In this document: piece after piece, positions 1 through 11,060 of the stretch
Numbering within the stretch: position 1 is the first letter of the stretch
Layout of the letters: every line of letters starts with the position of its first letter
The notes under the pieces: generated by a model
What the model saw: only the letters and a program-made list of their open reading frames with translations
What the model was told of the DNA's origin: nothing
Databases searched by the model: none
Position numbers and translations under genes: made by a program
From: Saccharum officinarum
Taxonomy: Eukaryota; Streptophyta; Magnoliopsida; Poales; Poaceae
NCBI GenBank assembly: GCA_020631735.1
Contig: CM036215.1
Span: 16,146,346-16,210,345, forward strand
Direction of reading: 5' to 3'
DNA: 64,000 bases

Positions 1-92
1 GGCTTGCCATTAACATGATTGAACATAACTTGAGCCATCTTGCACCGAGGTTGTTAAGCCTCGCAAATGGTAACCATGGCTTTGATACCACT
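1..92 (-). pseudogene. SIRE copia gag N-terminus and leader, partial (copy 1)
   Basis: This is the 5' leader and first codons of a copia gag gene read on the minus strand. The ATG is at 36-38 and the frame runs off the window at 1. It matches 19132-19223 base for base where compared. A primer-binding site complementary to the 3' end of initiator-Met tRNA (TGGTATCAAAGCC on the minus strand) lies at 78-90, two bases inside the LTR. Only about 12 codons are visible, so function rests on identity with the fuller copy. Confidence 0.8.
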
Positions 93-1951
93 TGAAAGGT
101 CTTGATGGCTAGAGGGGGGTGAATAGCCTTTTAAAAATTTCTACAAAGACAAGCTAAACAAGTTTATCAATATAACAAGTAGCGAGATGTGAGTTTTGCT
201 TAGCCTATGGGGTGTTTGCAAGCCACCTAACCAATTCATAATTCTAGTATATTTGCACTCAACCGCACAAGTCAAACCGAGAAGGTAACAACAACTACAA
301 CTAGCAAGCTACACAAAGGAGCTACTCTAGCAAAGCTAACTAGCTAGCAAAGATAACTAAGAAGGTAATGCGGAGTTGAGTTAGGAGAGTTTTACCGAGG
401 GGCGAAGTATTGAGCCAACCAATATGATCAACAATGAATACCAAAACAACCGAACACCGGGATCAATCAATCATAATATAAAAGTGATGACACAAAGATT
501 TATCCCGAGGTTCACGTGCTTGCCGGCACGCTAGACCCCGTTGTGTCCCTCTTCACCACGTGGTTCAGTGGCTAATCGGTCTCACAACGAGCCTCTCAAA
601 AGGCACCATAAGAACCTACCAAATGTTAAAAGGTTGCAATGACATGAGCAATTTATTAACGTTGCCTTTAGCGCTTCGCCGAGATAGGCACAAGCCCCTC
701 ACAATCACTGGAGGTGGCTAAGAACAACCACCAACTCTTGCCAATGCCTCCAAGCTGCTCCAAGCCGTCTAGGTGGTGGCAACCACCAAGAGAAACAAGA
801 ATCCCGTAGCAAATCAACCACCAAGTGCCAACTAGATGCAATCTCACAATACAAATGCACTTGGATCACTCAATCTCACTTTGAATATGCAAAGAAGCAA
901 GAGAGATGAGTGAGAGGGGAGTTGCTTAGCTCAAAGTGCTCACAATTATGTCAAATGTCCAAGAGTAGGAGCCTTGAGCCAGCCAACGAGTATTTATAGA
1001 CGTACCCCTTCAAATATAGCCGTTAAGCACGAGATTCAGCAGCAGTCGCGCTGACCAGACGCGCTGGTCGCGTGGACCGGACGCGTGAAGCTTGACCGAA
1101 CGCGCTGGTCTCGTAACTGACCGGACGCGCTGGTCAAGTCTGAGCAGTGCACAAACAAGACAACGACCGGACGCGCTGTCGAACTGACCGGACGCCACAG
1201 TGCCAGCGTCCGGTTGGAGTCTAGTAAGCTCCCTCAACTACCGGACGCATCTGGTCAATAGTGACCGGACGTGCCACCGCATCCGATCAAAAAGCTGAGA
1301 CACGCGCAGACACTGAACACTGACCGGACGTGTCCGATCAAACAGAGACCGCGTTCGGTCCAGCATCCGATCACCACTGTGACCTCCATTCGCCTCCGTT
1401 TCTTTTCTGACTTCCGGCGTAGTGGAAAATAGTCGTTTCAACTCCTCGAAAACGTCTGAATCCAGCCTCGCAAGCTCAGCGGGAGGGAGAGAGTGACCCA
1501 AACCCTCTCTACCGCTCAAACTCCAACGCCATCACAAAAGTGCTAACACCACCAAGTGATCACGTCATGTGCGAGTGTGTTAGCATTTTCACAATCATTT
1601 TTTGAGGCGTTATTAGTTCTATCCAAATGCATATGATTATGAAATGCACACCTAGAGGCACTTAGGAGTTCAATAGCCACGTCATTCTCCTCTTTATAGT
1701 ACGACTATCTATCCTATAATGTGACCACACCCACTAGGTGTCTTGGTTACTAAAACACAACCCTTAAGCATATACCTTTGCCTTGATCATACAGGGTTAT
1801 GTCCAAATCCAAGTGTGGCCATCATGATCAGCATGTCCATCTTGCCACCAACCTTGGAATGTACTAATCCTCATATGCTACATACAACTTAGGCATAGGA
1901 TTAGTACTTAGGCATTGTCACTAATTACCAACACCAAACATAGAACTTTCA
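93..1951 (-). repeat. SIRE-type copia 5' LTR, copy 1 (1859 bp)
   Basis: Read on the plus strand the LTR starts TGAAAG next to the primer-binding site and ends CTTTCA, so it has short inverted ends of TG..CA type. On the minus strand a TATA box (TATAAATA, 991-998) precedes a GC-rich stretch at about 1040-1370 full of GACCGGACGC / GCGTCCGGTC motifs. It is the near-duplicate of 19224-21080, with two single-base length differences net. Confidence 0.88.
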
Positions 1952-3335
1952 GCCGTCTTGCTGATGGCCGCCGGGCGCACGTGCCGGGGTGCCTCGGGTC
2001 ATCCCCGACCGAGCCTAGGTGTTGACTAAATATCGTCGGCAGTCCACCAAGAGGTATGCCCATGATGGTAGATTGATCGGAGAGGTGCACGTGAACAGGA
2101 GCAAGATGGTGACAGAGACACAAGATTAGACAGGTTCAAGCCATCAGCTCGACGTAATACCCTAGTCCTGTGCTCTGTCGGTTTGTATTGGCTATCGTAT
2201 GATATTGAATGTGTTTCGAGGGGGCCCCCTACCCGCCTTATATAGTCCGGAGGGTAAGATTACATACCGATCAGGTCTAAGTCTAATTGGATAAGTTACA
2301 ATCTTTACAGGGAATTAAGCATTTAGCATATCCTCACAGATTCTATGTTATCTTGAGGATATCGTCAGGATGCCTTGCGGCGTGCGCCGAGCAGTGTCGT
2401 GCGACACAAGTCTTCATCTTTTGGGCTGGACCGTCCCTGGTGATGCGGCCCATGTCTTGCGCCGTGGGTACCTAGGGTTGGGCCCCCCACACTAGGGCAC
2501 CCACAAGTGCGGCCAGCTGCTGGTGGTGGTCACATCCTGCCACTCGCCACCGGCTCCCACCCCGATGGCCAGAATCGACTGGCCTAGGCTCCCCTCCCCT
2601 ATGGTGCAAATGCATGTTTCAAGTGTTTCTATCGTTTTAGAGGTGTGTTGCAATTGTTTTATAGGAATGTTGCAAAAGTAGACCAGGGATGTTTGCACAT
2701 TTGCATATGTTGCATGTGTTTTAAAGGCATGTCGCAAGCATTTGTTTAAAATGTTTCATTTGTTCTAGACGTATGTTGTAAGCATATCGAATGTTGCATA
2801 TGTTTCACACATATGCTGTAACATTATGTTCCAAATGTTTCAGCTGTTTTAGTCTTATGTTGCAGTAAGTGTTTTCATGTTGCAAGTGTTTAATCTTGAT
2901 GTTGCATATGTTTCACATATATGTTGCATATGTATGTTCTGAATGTTTTATTTCCTTTAGACGTATGCTGATTCAAGTGTTTCCATGTTGAAGTGTTTCA
3001 TGTTTTAGAGATACGTTCAGAGAGTCATGGGGACACAACCCGGGCGCTAGGGGATGGGGCACGACAAGGTGGGGGACCTGCGGAAGGGGCGCGCTGGGGC
3101 TAGGAGATGGGGACATGCGGCGCCCTGGGGGTTGCGAATGGGGCACGCAGTGCACCAGGGGCTACGAACGGGGCGGGCTGGGGCCGGCACGCGCTGCGCT
3201 TGTGGACGGGCGTGCTGTGGGAAGGCTAGGGCGAGTCACTCGAATCGGACAGACTCCTATGGATCATATCGTATGGGTGGGGAGCTGCGTCCAGATGCGT
3301 TGCTGGGCTAGACGTTCGAACCCTAGTACCTCCCT
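1952..3335. repeat. Dispersed repeat with TGTTGCA/TGTTTCA motifs (copy 1), holding a solo LTR
   Basis: About 70 bp before and 840 bp after the solo LTR at 2020-2491 belong together. The core (2605-3010) is a run of degenerate units containing TGTTGCA, TGTTTCA and GTTTTAGA, followed by a G-rich tail to about 3315. A diverged relative in the same orientation is at about 59320-60255, sharing the GATGGC-GGAATCGAC segment and the motif run. I do not recognise the superfamily. No coding potential is convincing. Confidence 0.6.
2020..2491 (-). repeat. Solo LTR of a gypsy-type element (472 bp, copy 1)
   Basis: The segment starts TGTTGACT and ends CCCCCACA and is flanked by a perfect 5-bp target site duplication CTAGG (2015-2019 and 2492-2496). 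On the minus strand it carries a TATA box (CTATATAAG, 2236-2244). The minus-strand 3' end resembles LTR ends of grass Tat/Retand-type gypsy elements (known family feature, recalled). No internal domain is present, so this is a product of LTR-LTR recombination. Confidence 0.85.
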
Positions 3336-3344
3336 ATATATTAA

Positions 3345-4930
3345 TTAAGATATATAAGTAGATAACCATTTTGGTTTTGGTGCGTCATTCCTACTTGTGA
3401 GACATGACATCTTCCTCCCCATTATAGTCCACTAGCCAAGTCATTTTATCCCACACACACCCAATATATAAAGTATTCGACGCGCATACGAACCCTTCCC
3501 TGCCCCCGCGTTGCTCTCCGTACGAGCGACACAGGCGGCTACCACCTCCAGCCACCAGCGCCGCCCCTCCCCACCTCTCCCAGCGCCTCGCCACCGCTAG
3601 AGGCGGCCACCGGAAGCCCGGGCGGCTCCCAAGGATGGCGGCGGCGGGGATCTCACCCTTCCCTGGATCTGTTTTTAGGGAGGAGGCGCCGATGGTGTCT
3701 CATCCCTCCCTGAGGCGTCATTTCAGAAGCACATGCTTAGTTAGTCTATGGCGGCGACAAGTGCTTTGGCGAGGAGGGTGGAGGCCTAGCTGAAGATTCA
3801 AGTTTGCGGTGTCCACAGTGGAGGAACGGTTAGGAGGAGAGCGATTGAAGGGCCTCACATCTGTTTGGCAGTAGTTGCGCCCACGAAGATGGCGAGGAGG
3901 CTGTCGTGGGCGGCACCCACGAAATTGGCAAGGAGGCCGGCGTGGGAGGTGGTGGTCAGTAGATCTGCGTTGCCGAGGTGACCTGCATGGTTTGGCAGCG
4001 AGTGGTCCCGCTCAGCGGCGGCCGTTCTGGCGCAAGGGGGTTTTCTGACTAGTAGCTGGAGGACCCTTGTGGCACTTTCTATCGATGTGCAGCTAGGTTG
4101 CTGGAAACTTCAGTGTGCGCGTTTGGATCTCGGTGGAGGGGATCGGCTTGGTGAGCGCCAAAGACAGCTGCTCATGCGTCGGTTTAGCAGCTTGCAGCGG
4201 ACTTCGGCGGCTAGCCCTGCTTGGTGGTGGCTAGTCCGGTTTGGTACATCGTCTTCACAGGCGGCGCAAGCGGATCCGATTGCGGGAGGGCTACGCGGCA
4301 CGCAGCGATTGACGGCGGCTAGCCCTGCTTGGCAGCAGGCTAGCTTGATGTGGGTCATCGTCGGCGACGACGGCGCGAGTGGTGATGATGGTGCTTTCGC
4401 CCTGACGTCCTTGTCGTCCGGGGTTTTTGGCAGTGCAGTGTGGTGACCTGCAGATGTGTGTGAGTTGGTGGTGTTTCTTTTTTCTGAGTTGTGCTTCGGC
4501 TTTGTGCAGTTTGTGTTAATGTCCCAATTCGACCGACCAGAGTTGTTTTGTTCCTTCTGTCGAGTTTGTTTTCCGACATGGTTGTTGCTTGCGGTTGTAT
4601 CGTTGTGCCCATTTTGGGCTTTCTTCTTTTAATGTAATCGACAGCTCTCCTGTTGGTTCATTTAAATAAAAAAAAATATATAAAGTATTCTCCACGGCCG
4701 CCCAATTGGCGCCGTTTTATTCTACTCTGCTCCGCTTGCAGTTGAATTGAACTTGTCTGCATTGCACTTTCAGTCCGTACTTTAAAACTCTTCATTTGAT
4801 CTGTTCAGAGGCAATGTTCAAAGTCCTGAGAAATTCGTGTGCGTCCCTTTTGACGTTTAATCAATTGGTTCTTCCCGGACTGGTGCATGACCTACTCCTA
4901 CCTCTCATTTATACCCCCCATGGTTGTTCA
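3345..4930. repeat. Direct repeat X, unit 1, split by a retroposon
   Basis: The unit is 3345-3478 plus 4676-4930. It matches 6128-6500 closely over about 350 bp, sharing the segments beginning GACATGACATCTTCCTCC and GGCGCCGTTTTATTCTAC. Unit 1 is interrupted by the insertion at 3479-4675; unit 2 shows the empty site. The unit holds no ORF of note. Confidence 0.8.
3464..4690 (+). mobile_element. L1-type non-LTR retroposon, insert 3479-4675 with 15-bp TSD (copy 1)
   Basis: A 15-bp direct repeat ATATATAAAGTATTC flanks the insert (3464-3478 and 4676-4690), and the insert ends in an A-rich tail. The 3' segment (CAGCTCTCCTG followed by the A tail) resembles the conserved 3' end of grass L1 LINEs. 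The 5' part is GC-rich, with (G/C)GGCTAGCCCTGCTTGG occurring twice (about 4208 and 4317). No reverse transcriptase or endonuclease is encoded in about 1.2 kb, so this is a truncated or non-autonomous copy. The 125-aa ORF at 4069-4446 has no recognisable domain and is probably chance. Confidence 0.75.
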
Positions 4931-5067
4931 TTTGGAGTGTATTAGAGTGTGCTGGATATGTTGGAGTGTTAAGACACTCTCCAAAGTGCTCTAGGCACTG
5001 TAAGTGTTGCCACCGGGCTTTTGGAGTGTGTTGTAGTGTGCTGAAGATATTTGTGTGTTGTCAAAAA

Positions 5068-5194
5068 ATATTATCGGTATTTGTATCTCTGTAAATTGGT
5101 TTGCTATAAAAATATATAACATTTGAAATAGATTTTAAAAGATAGTATTATCATTTGTATCTCTAAATTGTTTTACTATAAAAATATATAACAT
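5068..5194. repeat. Imperfect direct repeat, two units of about 53 bp
   Basis: Units at about 5068-5122 and 5144-5194 share ATTTGTATCTCT followed by CTATAAAAATATATAACAT. The surrounding 4930-6128 is AT-rich and otherwise holds only the MITE at 5424-5535; I see no gene there. The same pair is present at about 24193-24319. Confidence 0.5.
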
Positions 5195-5423
5195 GACTAA
5201 TCTAATAATACTTATTTAATATCATAAATATTAGTATTTTTGTCTATATATTTAATTCAATCAAACTTGATATTAACTCCTTAAAACACAATAATTTTGA
5301 GGCGAAACCAAGCCAGTACTCCTGATTTGTGGATCACTAGCACATCCAGGACCTCCGCGCGCCCACTCCCTATCTAAAAGACGTCGCCACATGTACTGGT
5401 TGTTTTGTAAACCATAGATGAAT

Positions 5424-5535
5424 CGGCCCTATTCGCTTGAGCTTATCAGCCAGCCATTTAACAGTGTTTTCCTCTCACGACAAATTAGCATCAGCATCAG
5501 TAACAGCCGCAGAAACCATCAGCCGAACAGGACCG
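5424..5535. mobile_element. Short hAT-like MITE (112 bp, copy 1)
   Basis: The ends are imperfect inverted repeats, CGGCCCTATTCG at the left and CGAACAGGACCG at the right. The interior (GCTTATCAGCCAGC, CACGACAAATTAGCATCAGC) resembles a very common grass MITE family. No clear 8-bp target duplication is visible, so class is an inference. Confidence 0.5.
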
Positions 5536-6127
5536 AAAATGGTGTAAATCGTGACACAAGTCACGTGCGGCCGCTGGGGGATTGAATTTATAACCTTAGG
5601 CCTTACGCATTTTCCTCCTTATCACTGCATCCATATTAACTTGTGACTAAATAGCTGACACATTCCTTTTTTATTCACTTTAATAGGGAATATATATTGT
5701 AATGTATATTGCAGACCTTAAATTAATTCAAATGAAAAGAGTTTGAACCGGAAAGTTTTTCTTTAGACTAGTTTGAATTGGAAAGTTTTAGAACTCTTTG
5801 AATACTACAACTTTATTTTAGGTCATTTTTTCATCCAATGTCAATTGAAAAATTCATAAAAATATTAAATTCAAAATCATTAATTTTAAAACTGAATTTA
5901 GGGACCTTAAATGCTTTTTTCAAATGAAAAAGTAGTTAACTACAAAATTGTAGATCTTTTTAAGTACTACACTTTGGTTTAGGTTATTTATCCATTCAAA
6001 CTTATTTGAATTTTTTTAAAAATAATTTAAAATTATTTATACTAGGGGCAGATGAAAACAATCACGTGGGTAAACATATAAGATAATCATTTTATATAGA
6101 GTATACTCCACTAGCTAGGATTAACCA

Positions 6128-6500
6128 TATATATTAAGATAAGTAGATACCCATTTTGGTGCGTCGTTCCTACTTGTCAGACATGACATCTTCCTCCCCA
6201 TTATAGTCCACTAGGCACTGGCCAAGTCATTTTATCTCACACGCGCCCAATATAAAAAAGTATTCTCCACGGCCGGACAATTGGCGCCGTTTTATTCTAC
6301 TCTGCTCCGCTTGCAGTTGAATTGAACTTGTCCCAAATCTGCATTGCACTTTCAGTCCGTACTTTGGAACTCTTCATTTGATCTGTTCAGCGGCAACGTT
6401 CAAAGTCGTGAGAAATTCGTGTGCGTCCCTTTTGACGTTTAATCAATTGGTTCTTCCCGGACCGGTGCATGCACCTACCTGACTTCTTCATTGAAACGGT
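6128..6500. repeat. Direct repeat X, unit 2 (uninterrupted)
   Basis: This is the second unit of the duplication with 3345-4930. It carries the empty site for the retroposon at about 6250-6265 (AATATAAAAAAGTATTC), which confirms that the 15-bp repeat around the insert in unit 1 is a target duplication. Confidence 0.8.
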
Positions 6501-6807
6501 GAAGGCTTGAACGAAGCTCCTGGCTATGCTTATATATGACGCAATTTTGATATTCAAAACAGATTGATGTCCATTTAATTTTCAAATAAGGATAATTCAA
6601 TTTGGTAAAATCTGTGTTTTCCGGTGTGTAACACACATTCTTCTGTTAAAACTTATATATTGCTGTCACCTACTCTGCTACTGCAGTCTTGGAAGCTGCC
6701 AACGTCACCCACGACACAGAAGCGGTGCATGGACCTCGATGCGGAGCACGGGAGCGAAGGCCCAGAGTGGGCCTGAGCGTTCACCAGCTGAAGCACGGTG
6801 GCGTGAG

Positions 6808-6913
6808 AGACTAGCTTAAGTATCTAGGGAGAGAAGGAGAGTTCATCAATTATCAATTACAGACTAGCTTAAGTATCTAGAAAGAGAAGGAGAGTTCATC
6901 AATTATCAATTAC
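6808..6913. repeat. Tandem duplication of 53 bp, two units (copy 1)
   Basis: Units 6808-6860 and 6861-6913 both start AGACTAGCTTAAGTATCTAG and differ at two bases. The flanking 6500-7100 has no other structure that I can name. Confidence 0.85.
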
Positions 6914-7104
6914 AACAAACTTGTAACAGCTTCTCCTTGAACTTTCCTGTTCTAAAGAAACTTGTGCTATGCAATTCTACCCTCTTACTCCATTGCTTAC
7001 AATTGCCTTTGTATAAATGTGGCAACAATGTTTTCAAAACACATGAATGAAATAGGAATGCATATGCAAAACAGAGGAATAAAACACAAATGAATTTTCT
7101 AGAA

Positions 7105-7206
<102 letters not shown>

Positions 7207-7725
7207 AAACCAATGGCAGGAAAAACACAGGAAGCAAGAAACATGTGGTTTGACTGGATGTTTTTCCCCATGATTTTCCTATTCCTATGAAATCAAACAC
7301 AAAAGAAAGTTTCCTATTTTTTTCTGCAAGTGATTCCTATGAGCCCCCACAGTCCTCAATCCATAGGAATAGGAATTGCTACATTTTTTTCCTTGCGTTT
7401 TTCTACAATCCAAAAGGCGCCTTATGGACACTCTGGTCGAACAAAACCGGCAATAATGTGGTTTAGAAAAATATAAAAACTATGTGTCATAATCTTTCTT
7501 ATTACTTAAAAACTATAAGCACCAATAACTTCTGAATTATTTAGGTTGAGAACATATAATATGTTTAGATTTGATTGGAAGAACACTTGTAATTTTCATA
7601 AATTAGGAGGATTTAATATTGTATAAGATATTAGAGGTGAAAGATATGCATGGAAAACCAAGCGATGTCAAATGTCCCAAGTATTTGTGATGAACAGAAA
7701 AGCTAGCGGTAATAGTCCAGGGGTT

Positions 7726-8620
7726 CACTACTAGAAAATAAAACTATAGAGATGGCCAAAAATCTAATTTCAGAGTTGGTAATGTAGTGTCCACCTACGT
7801 CTTGTCATCAGTGTAAAGCACAAATCACAAGCAGGCTATAGTGCCTACCCCTGGCTCATCAGCGGTGCAAAAATCATATATTTTTTTTTCTTTGAAACTG
7901 AAAAATCATAGATTTCACAAGCGGGTTATAGTGCCTGCCATTTTTACTAGTTAGACAAAAAAAGACAAAAAAACACCCCACTGACTATCGTGGGGCCGTG
8001 CCCTTCGCCAAGGCTACTAGCCTGCTACCAGGCTCACTATTAAGCTCGCTACTAAGCCCATCGTGCTAGCATCCACTAACACAAAGTCTATTTTAGGAGA
8101 CAAGCCATTTTATTTAGAGAGGATCACAGGCACTGCCTCCCGAAATAGCGAGCAAACTTCAGAGGCGGTTGGTTTATTTACGGATTTGATATATAATCAT
8201 CTCCTGATTAATAGAGGCGAGCCTCCTAACAGGCCTGTCTCTGAAAACGGGATTCATTTTCCGAGGCGGACCTGTTAGAGCATCTTCAAGAGTCTTTCTA
8301 AAATTCACTCTCTAAATAATCATTTGGAGAGTCATCTACATATAAATCGATTCTATATTATCCCGCTCTCCAAAAGTTTTTCTATATCTTATGTCCACTC
8401 TAAAGAGCTATTTTCGTTATCTATCTTTGGCTAGCGAGAAATCCAGAATAGATGATAACTATATTTAGATAGGCACTCAAAAAAGTTCGAGGATATTTTT
8501 CCATCAAAATCTCTATTCTTAGCAATTAGGAAGGATATAGAGAGTTTCTTCGAGTTGCTCTTAAGAGGCACACCTCTGCTAAAAGGCTGAGGTCCATTCT
8601 AAAGCCCTTCTCAAGACCTA
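7726..8620. mobile_element. CACTA-like non-autonomous element, 3' end not found (copy 1)
   Basis: It starts CACTACTAGAAAAT, the end type seen also at 62933 and 63918. The interior has GAGGCGG / CCGCCTC-type words at about 8160, 8218 and 8265, as in the subterminal repeats of small grass CACTA elements. A MITE (8278-8560) is nested in it. I could not find the matching CTAGTAGTG end downstream, so the right edge is approximate and the element may be truncated. Confidence 0.45.
8278..8560. mobile_element. PIF/Harbinger-like MITE (283 bp, copy 1)
   Basis: The element runs from GAGCATCTTCAAGAG to CTTCGAGTTGCTC, which are imperfect terminal inverted repeats, and is flanked by TTA on both sides (8275-8277 and 8561-8563). 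A TWA target duplication with GAGCATC-type ends is typical of Tourist/Harbinger MITEs. It interrupts the GAGGCGG-rich element around it. Confidence 0.65.
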
Positions 8621-8785
8621 GAATATAATGTGCCCTCTTACTCACTTAGCCAGTCAGCCCCCTCTTTCTACAACTCCCTCCATCTCTTCCTCAAGTGGCT
8701 CAATTGCCGCCACTCCCTTATCCCGTAGGTGCTTCTCGATCTCTCATCTCCCTCCGACAATAATGCTTCTAGCGGCTGAGGGCGG

Positions 8786-9642
8786 TGAAAGGATCTAAAC
8801 GACTAGGGGTGAATAACCTATTAAAAATCCTCTAAAAAAACACAATCACTAGAGAAAAGTGGTTTTTGTCAAATGAGACTACTTTTCCTAGCGTAATTCA
8901 CCCAATGCAGGCCTTCTACACAAGTCTAGTAGCAAGATTAGCACTACTACTAATTCACACAAACACACAAGAGGCTAGCACTACTCTAGTTGAACTAAAC
9001 TAGTCAAGCAACTAAACTCACTACTTAAACCAACCAAACTACACCTACAACTAGAGATCTACACAACTAAGCAAGCAACTACAAGTAAGCAAGTAAATGA
9101 ATGCAAAGCACAAGTGTGAGATTGCAGATCGACCACCGGGGCAAGTGAGAGACACAATTTATTCCTGAGGTTCGGTTGCTTGACTACAACATATGTCCTC
9201 GTTGAGGCGAGTCTCTAGGTGAATGCACACTAACAAGCTTCTCAAGCTTGATCCACAAGTTGGATGCTGCAAGAATGAACTCAATAAAGAGCACTCCAAC
9301 TAGCCTCGAGCATTCCACTAGAGTTGCCCTTTCCAATCTCCTGCAGGGTAAGCACTAAACCCCGCACAAATCAATCGATTCAAGCCATTGAACAATCACC
9401 AACATGATGCTCGAATTCCTTGCTGCTCCAAGACATCTAGGTGGTGAGATCCACCAACAGTAACAAGAAAACCACAACAAATCGATGATCAAGTGCCAGG
9501 AGACTGCCCAAGAGCTAACAACACCCCTATTTAAGCCCCTATCACACAAACTAGTTGTTTAAAGCTTGCTGGTGGACAATTTTGGGGTCACCAGAAATCT
9601 CTGATGACCATCTGGGATAACCATTAGAGCTTAGGTTGTGAA
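8786..9642 (-). repeat. Old SIRE-type copia LTR fragment (copy 1)
   Basis: It starts TGAAAGGATCTAAACGACTA, closely resembling the start of the 93-1951 LTR, and follows it in order (GGTGAATA, GGTTCGGTTGCTTG, CATCTAGGTGGTGAGATCCACC). It is clearly more diverged than the LTRs of the copia in this window and lacks the expected right end, because a long solo LTR is inserted at 9643. Confidence 0.6.
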
Positions 9643-10960
9643 TGTAACACTTCAAGTGTTTAGTCCTTAATTGCATTGCATTTGCATGGCATAAGCATAA
9701 GCATGCATCATTCATGTTTGTTATTTTATGTGATGCAACACATGTGATTATATTAGGGTTTGTTTGATTTATTTCATGAAGTACTTGATAGTTGGTGTAA
9801 CAAAAAGGTAAGGTAGCCAATCATGACCTACAACACCTTAGTTATACTTAGGGTAACATTTGGAACAAAGTTCATGTTGACCAAAATTACAAATTTGCCC
9901 TCCAAGAGAAGTTTGACCACCATTTGACCCTAGAAGGCTCTAGTTTGACCAGTTAAAAAGTCTAATTTAGAAACCTTGCATGGAGGAGCAACCTTAAGCA
10001 AAGTTGTAGAGAATTTCATAGGAACAAAAGTTCTAATATGGCCATCTCATGAAAATGACCAGAGCATGCTCAAAAATGGCCCACAAGTCAGCTTGAGTGG
10101 GAATCAACACTTAGAAAAATTCTAAGTCTGGAAATTGGACTTTTCAGTTTCACTGTACCTCACTTTAGCAACTTGTTAACTCACCAACTAGGCCAAACCA
10201 GTCTTTGAGCCAATTGACAAAGTTGTCCACACATAGCTCTACAACTTTGTCAATATCATCATCACCTGGTTCTCAATAGTTTAGGAGATATAATGCCTTG
10301 AAGTTAGGGTTTCAGTCGGCATAGTGACTGAAACTAAGTTTCAGTTTCATCAAGCACCACTTTGGAGCCTTGTAGTTTCAAATCTAGGCCGAACCAGCCC
10401 AAACCCAAATTGACAAATTTGTAGACCTCATGTAGCTCTACAAAATTGTGTAATCCTCTTCGACTAATTCGAACCGGTTTGGGAGATAATCATCGTGGAA
10501 ATCGCTCTGTCAGTCGGTCATTGATGTCGCCGATTCAGTTCGTCAGCGTCAGAGTGGCGACCGACCACAGGCCGCCGACGCGTGGGCATCGGTGGCGACC
10601 GTACGCCGGTCCTGCCCCACCGGTCAGCCCACGGCGCCTTCAAGACCGCCACGACGCGTCAAGGCTGCCTCCATTCCCTCTCCCTCCCTCGTTCGGTTGC
10701 AAAGCGGAGAAAACCGGGCCGCCATTGCCGCTCCTCTCCGCGAAGCTCGTGCCCGCTCACCACCGCATCGCAGTCCACCAGACCTCGCCAATCTCTCCGC
10801 CTCACCACACTCCATCTCCTTGACCCACCGAAGCCCGTGATTTGACTCGAGGTGAAGCCGCATTTCCTCTTCCCATCTCCGAGAGGTCGCCGGAGCCCGC
10901 CATGGACCTCACCGTGGTCGGGGTGCTTCGGGTCTCTCTCCGTCCCCTTCTTAGCAAAAT
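9643..10960 (+). repeat. Left part of a Tekay-type solo LTR, cut by the assembly gap (copy 1)
   Basis: It matches 28769-30101 and begins TGTAACACTTC. The copy stops at the N run. Its last 500 bases show many more single-base length differences from the other copy than the rest of the duplicated block, as expected of a poorly polished contig end. The GC-rich ORFs at 10446-10863 are shadows in the LTR. Confidence 0.8.
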
Positions 10961-11060
10961 NNNNNNNNNNNNNNNNNNNNNNNNNNNNNNNNNNNNNNNN
11001 NNNNNNNNNNNNNNNNNNNNNNNNNNNNNNNNNNNNNNNNNNNNNNNNNNNNNNNNNNNN
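10961..11060. other. Assembly gap, 100 N
   Basis: Exactly 100 N, the usual placeholder for a scaffold gap of unknown size. The left side ends inside a Tekay-type LTR and the right side begins inside a SIRE copia LTR, so the missing sequence includes at least the start of that LTR and its left target duplication, or the join is wrong. Confidence 0.99.

Noticed and set aside
4069..4446. 125-aa ORF in the L1-type retroposon as a gene
   Set aside because: No domain, and the second copy differs in start because of a one-base G-run change.
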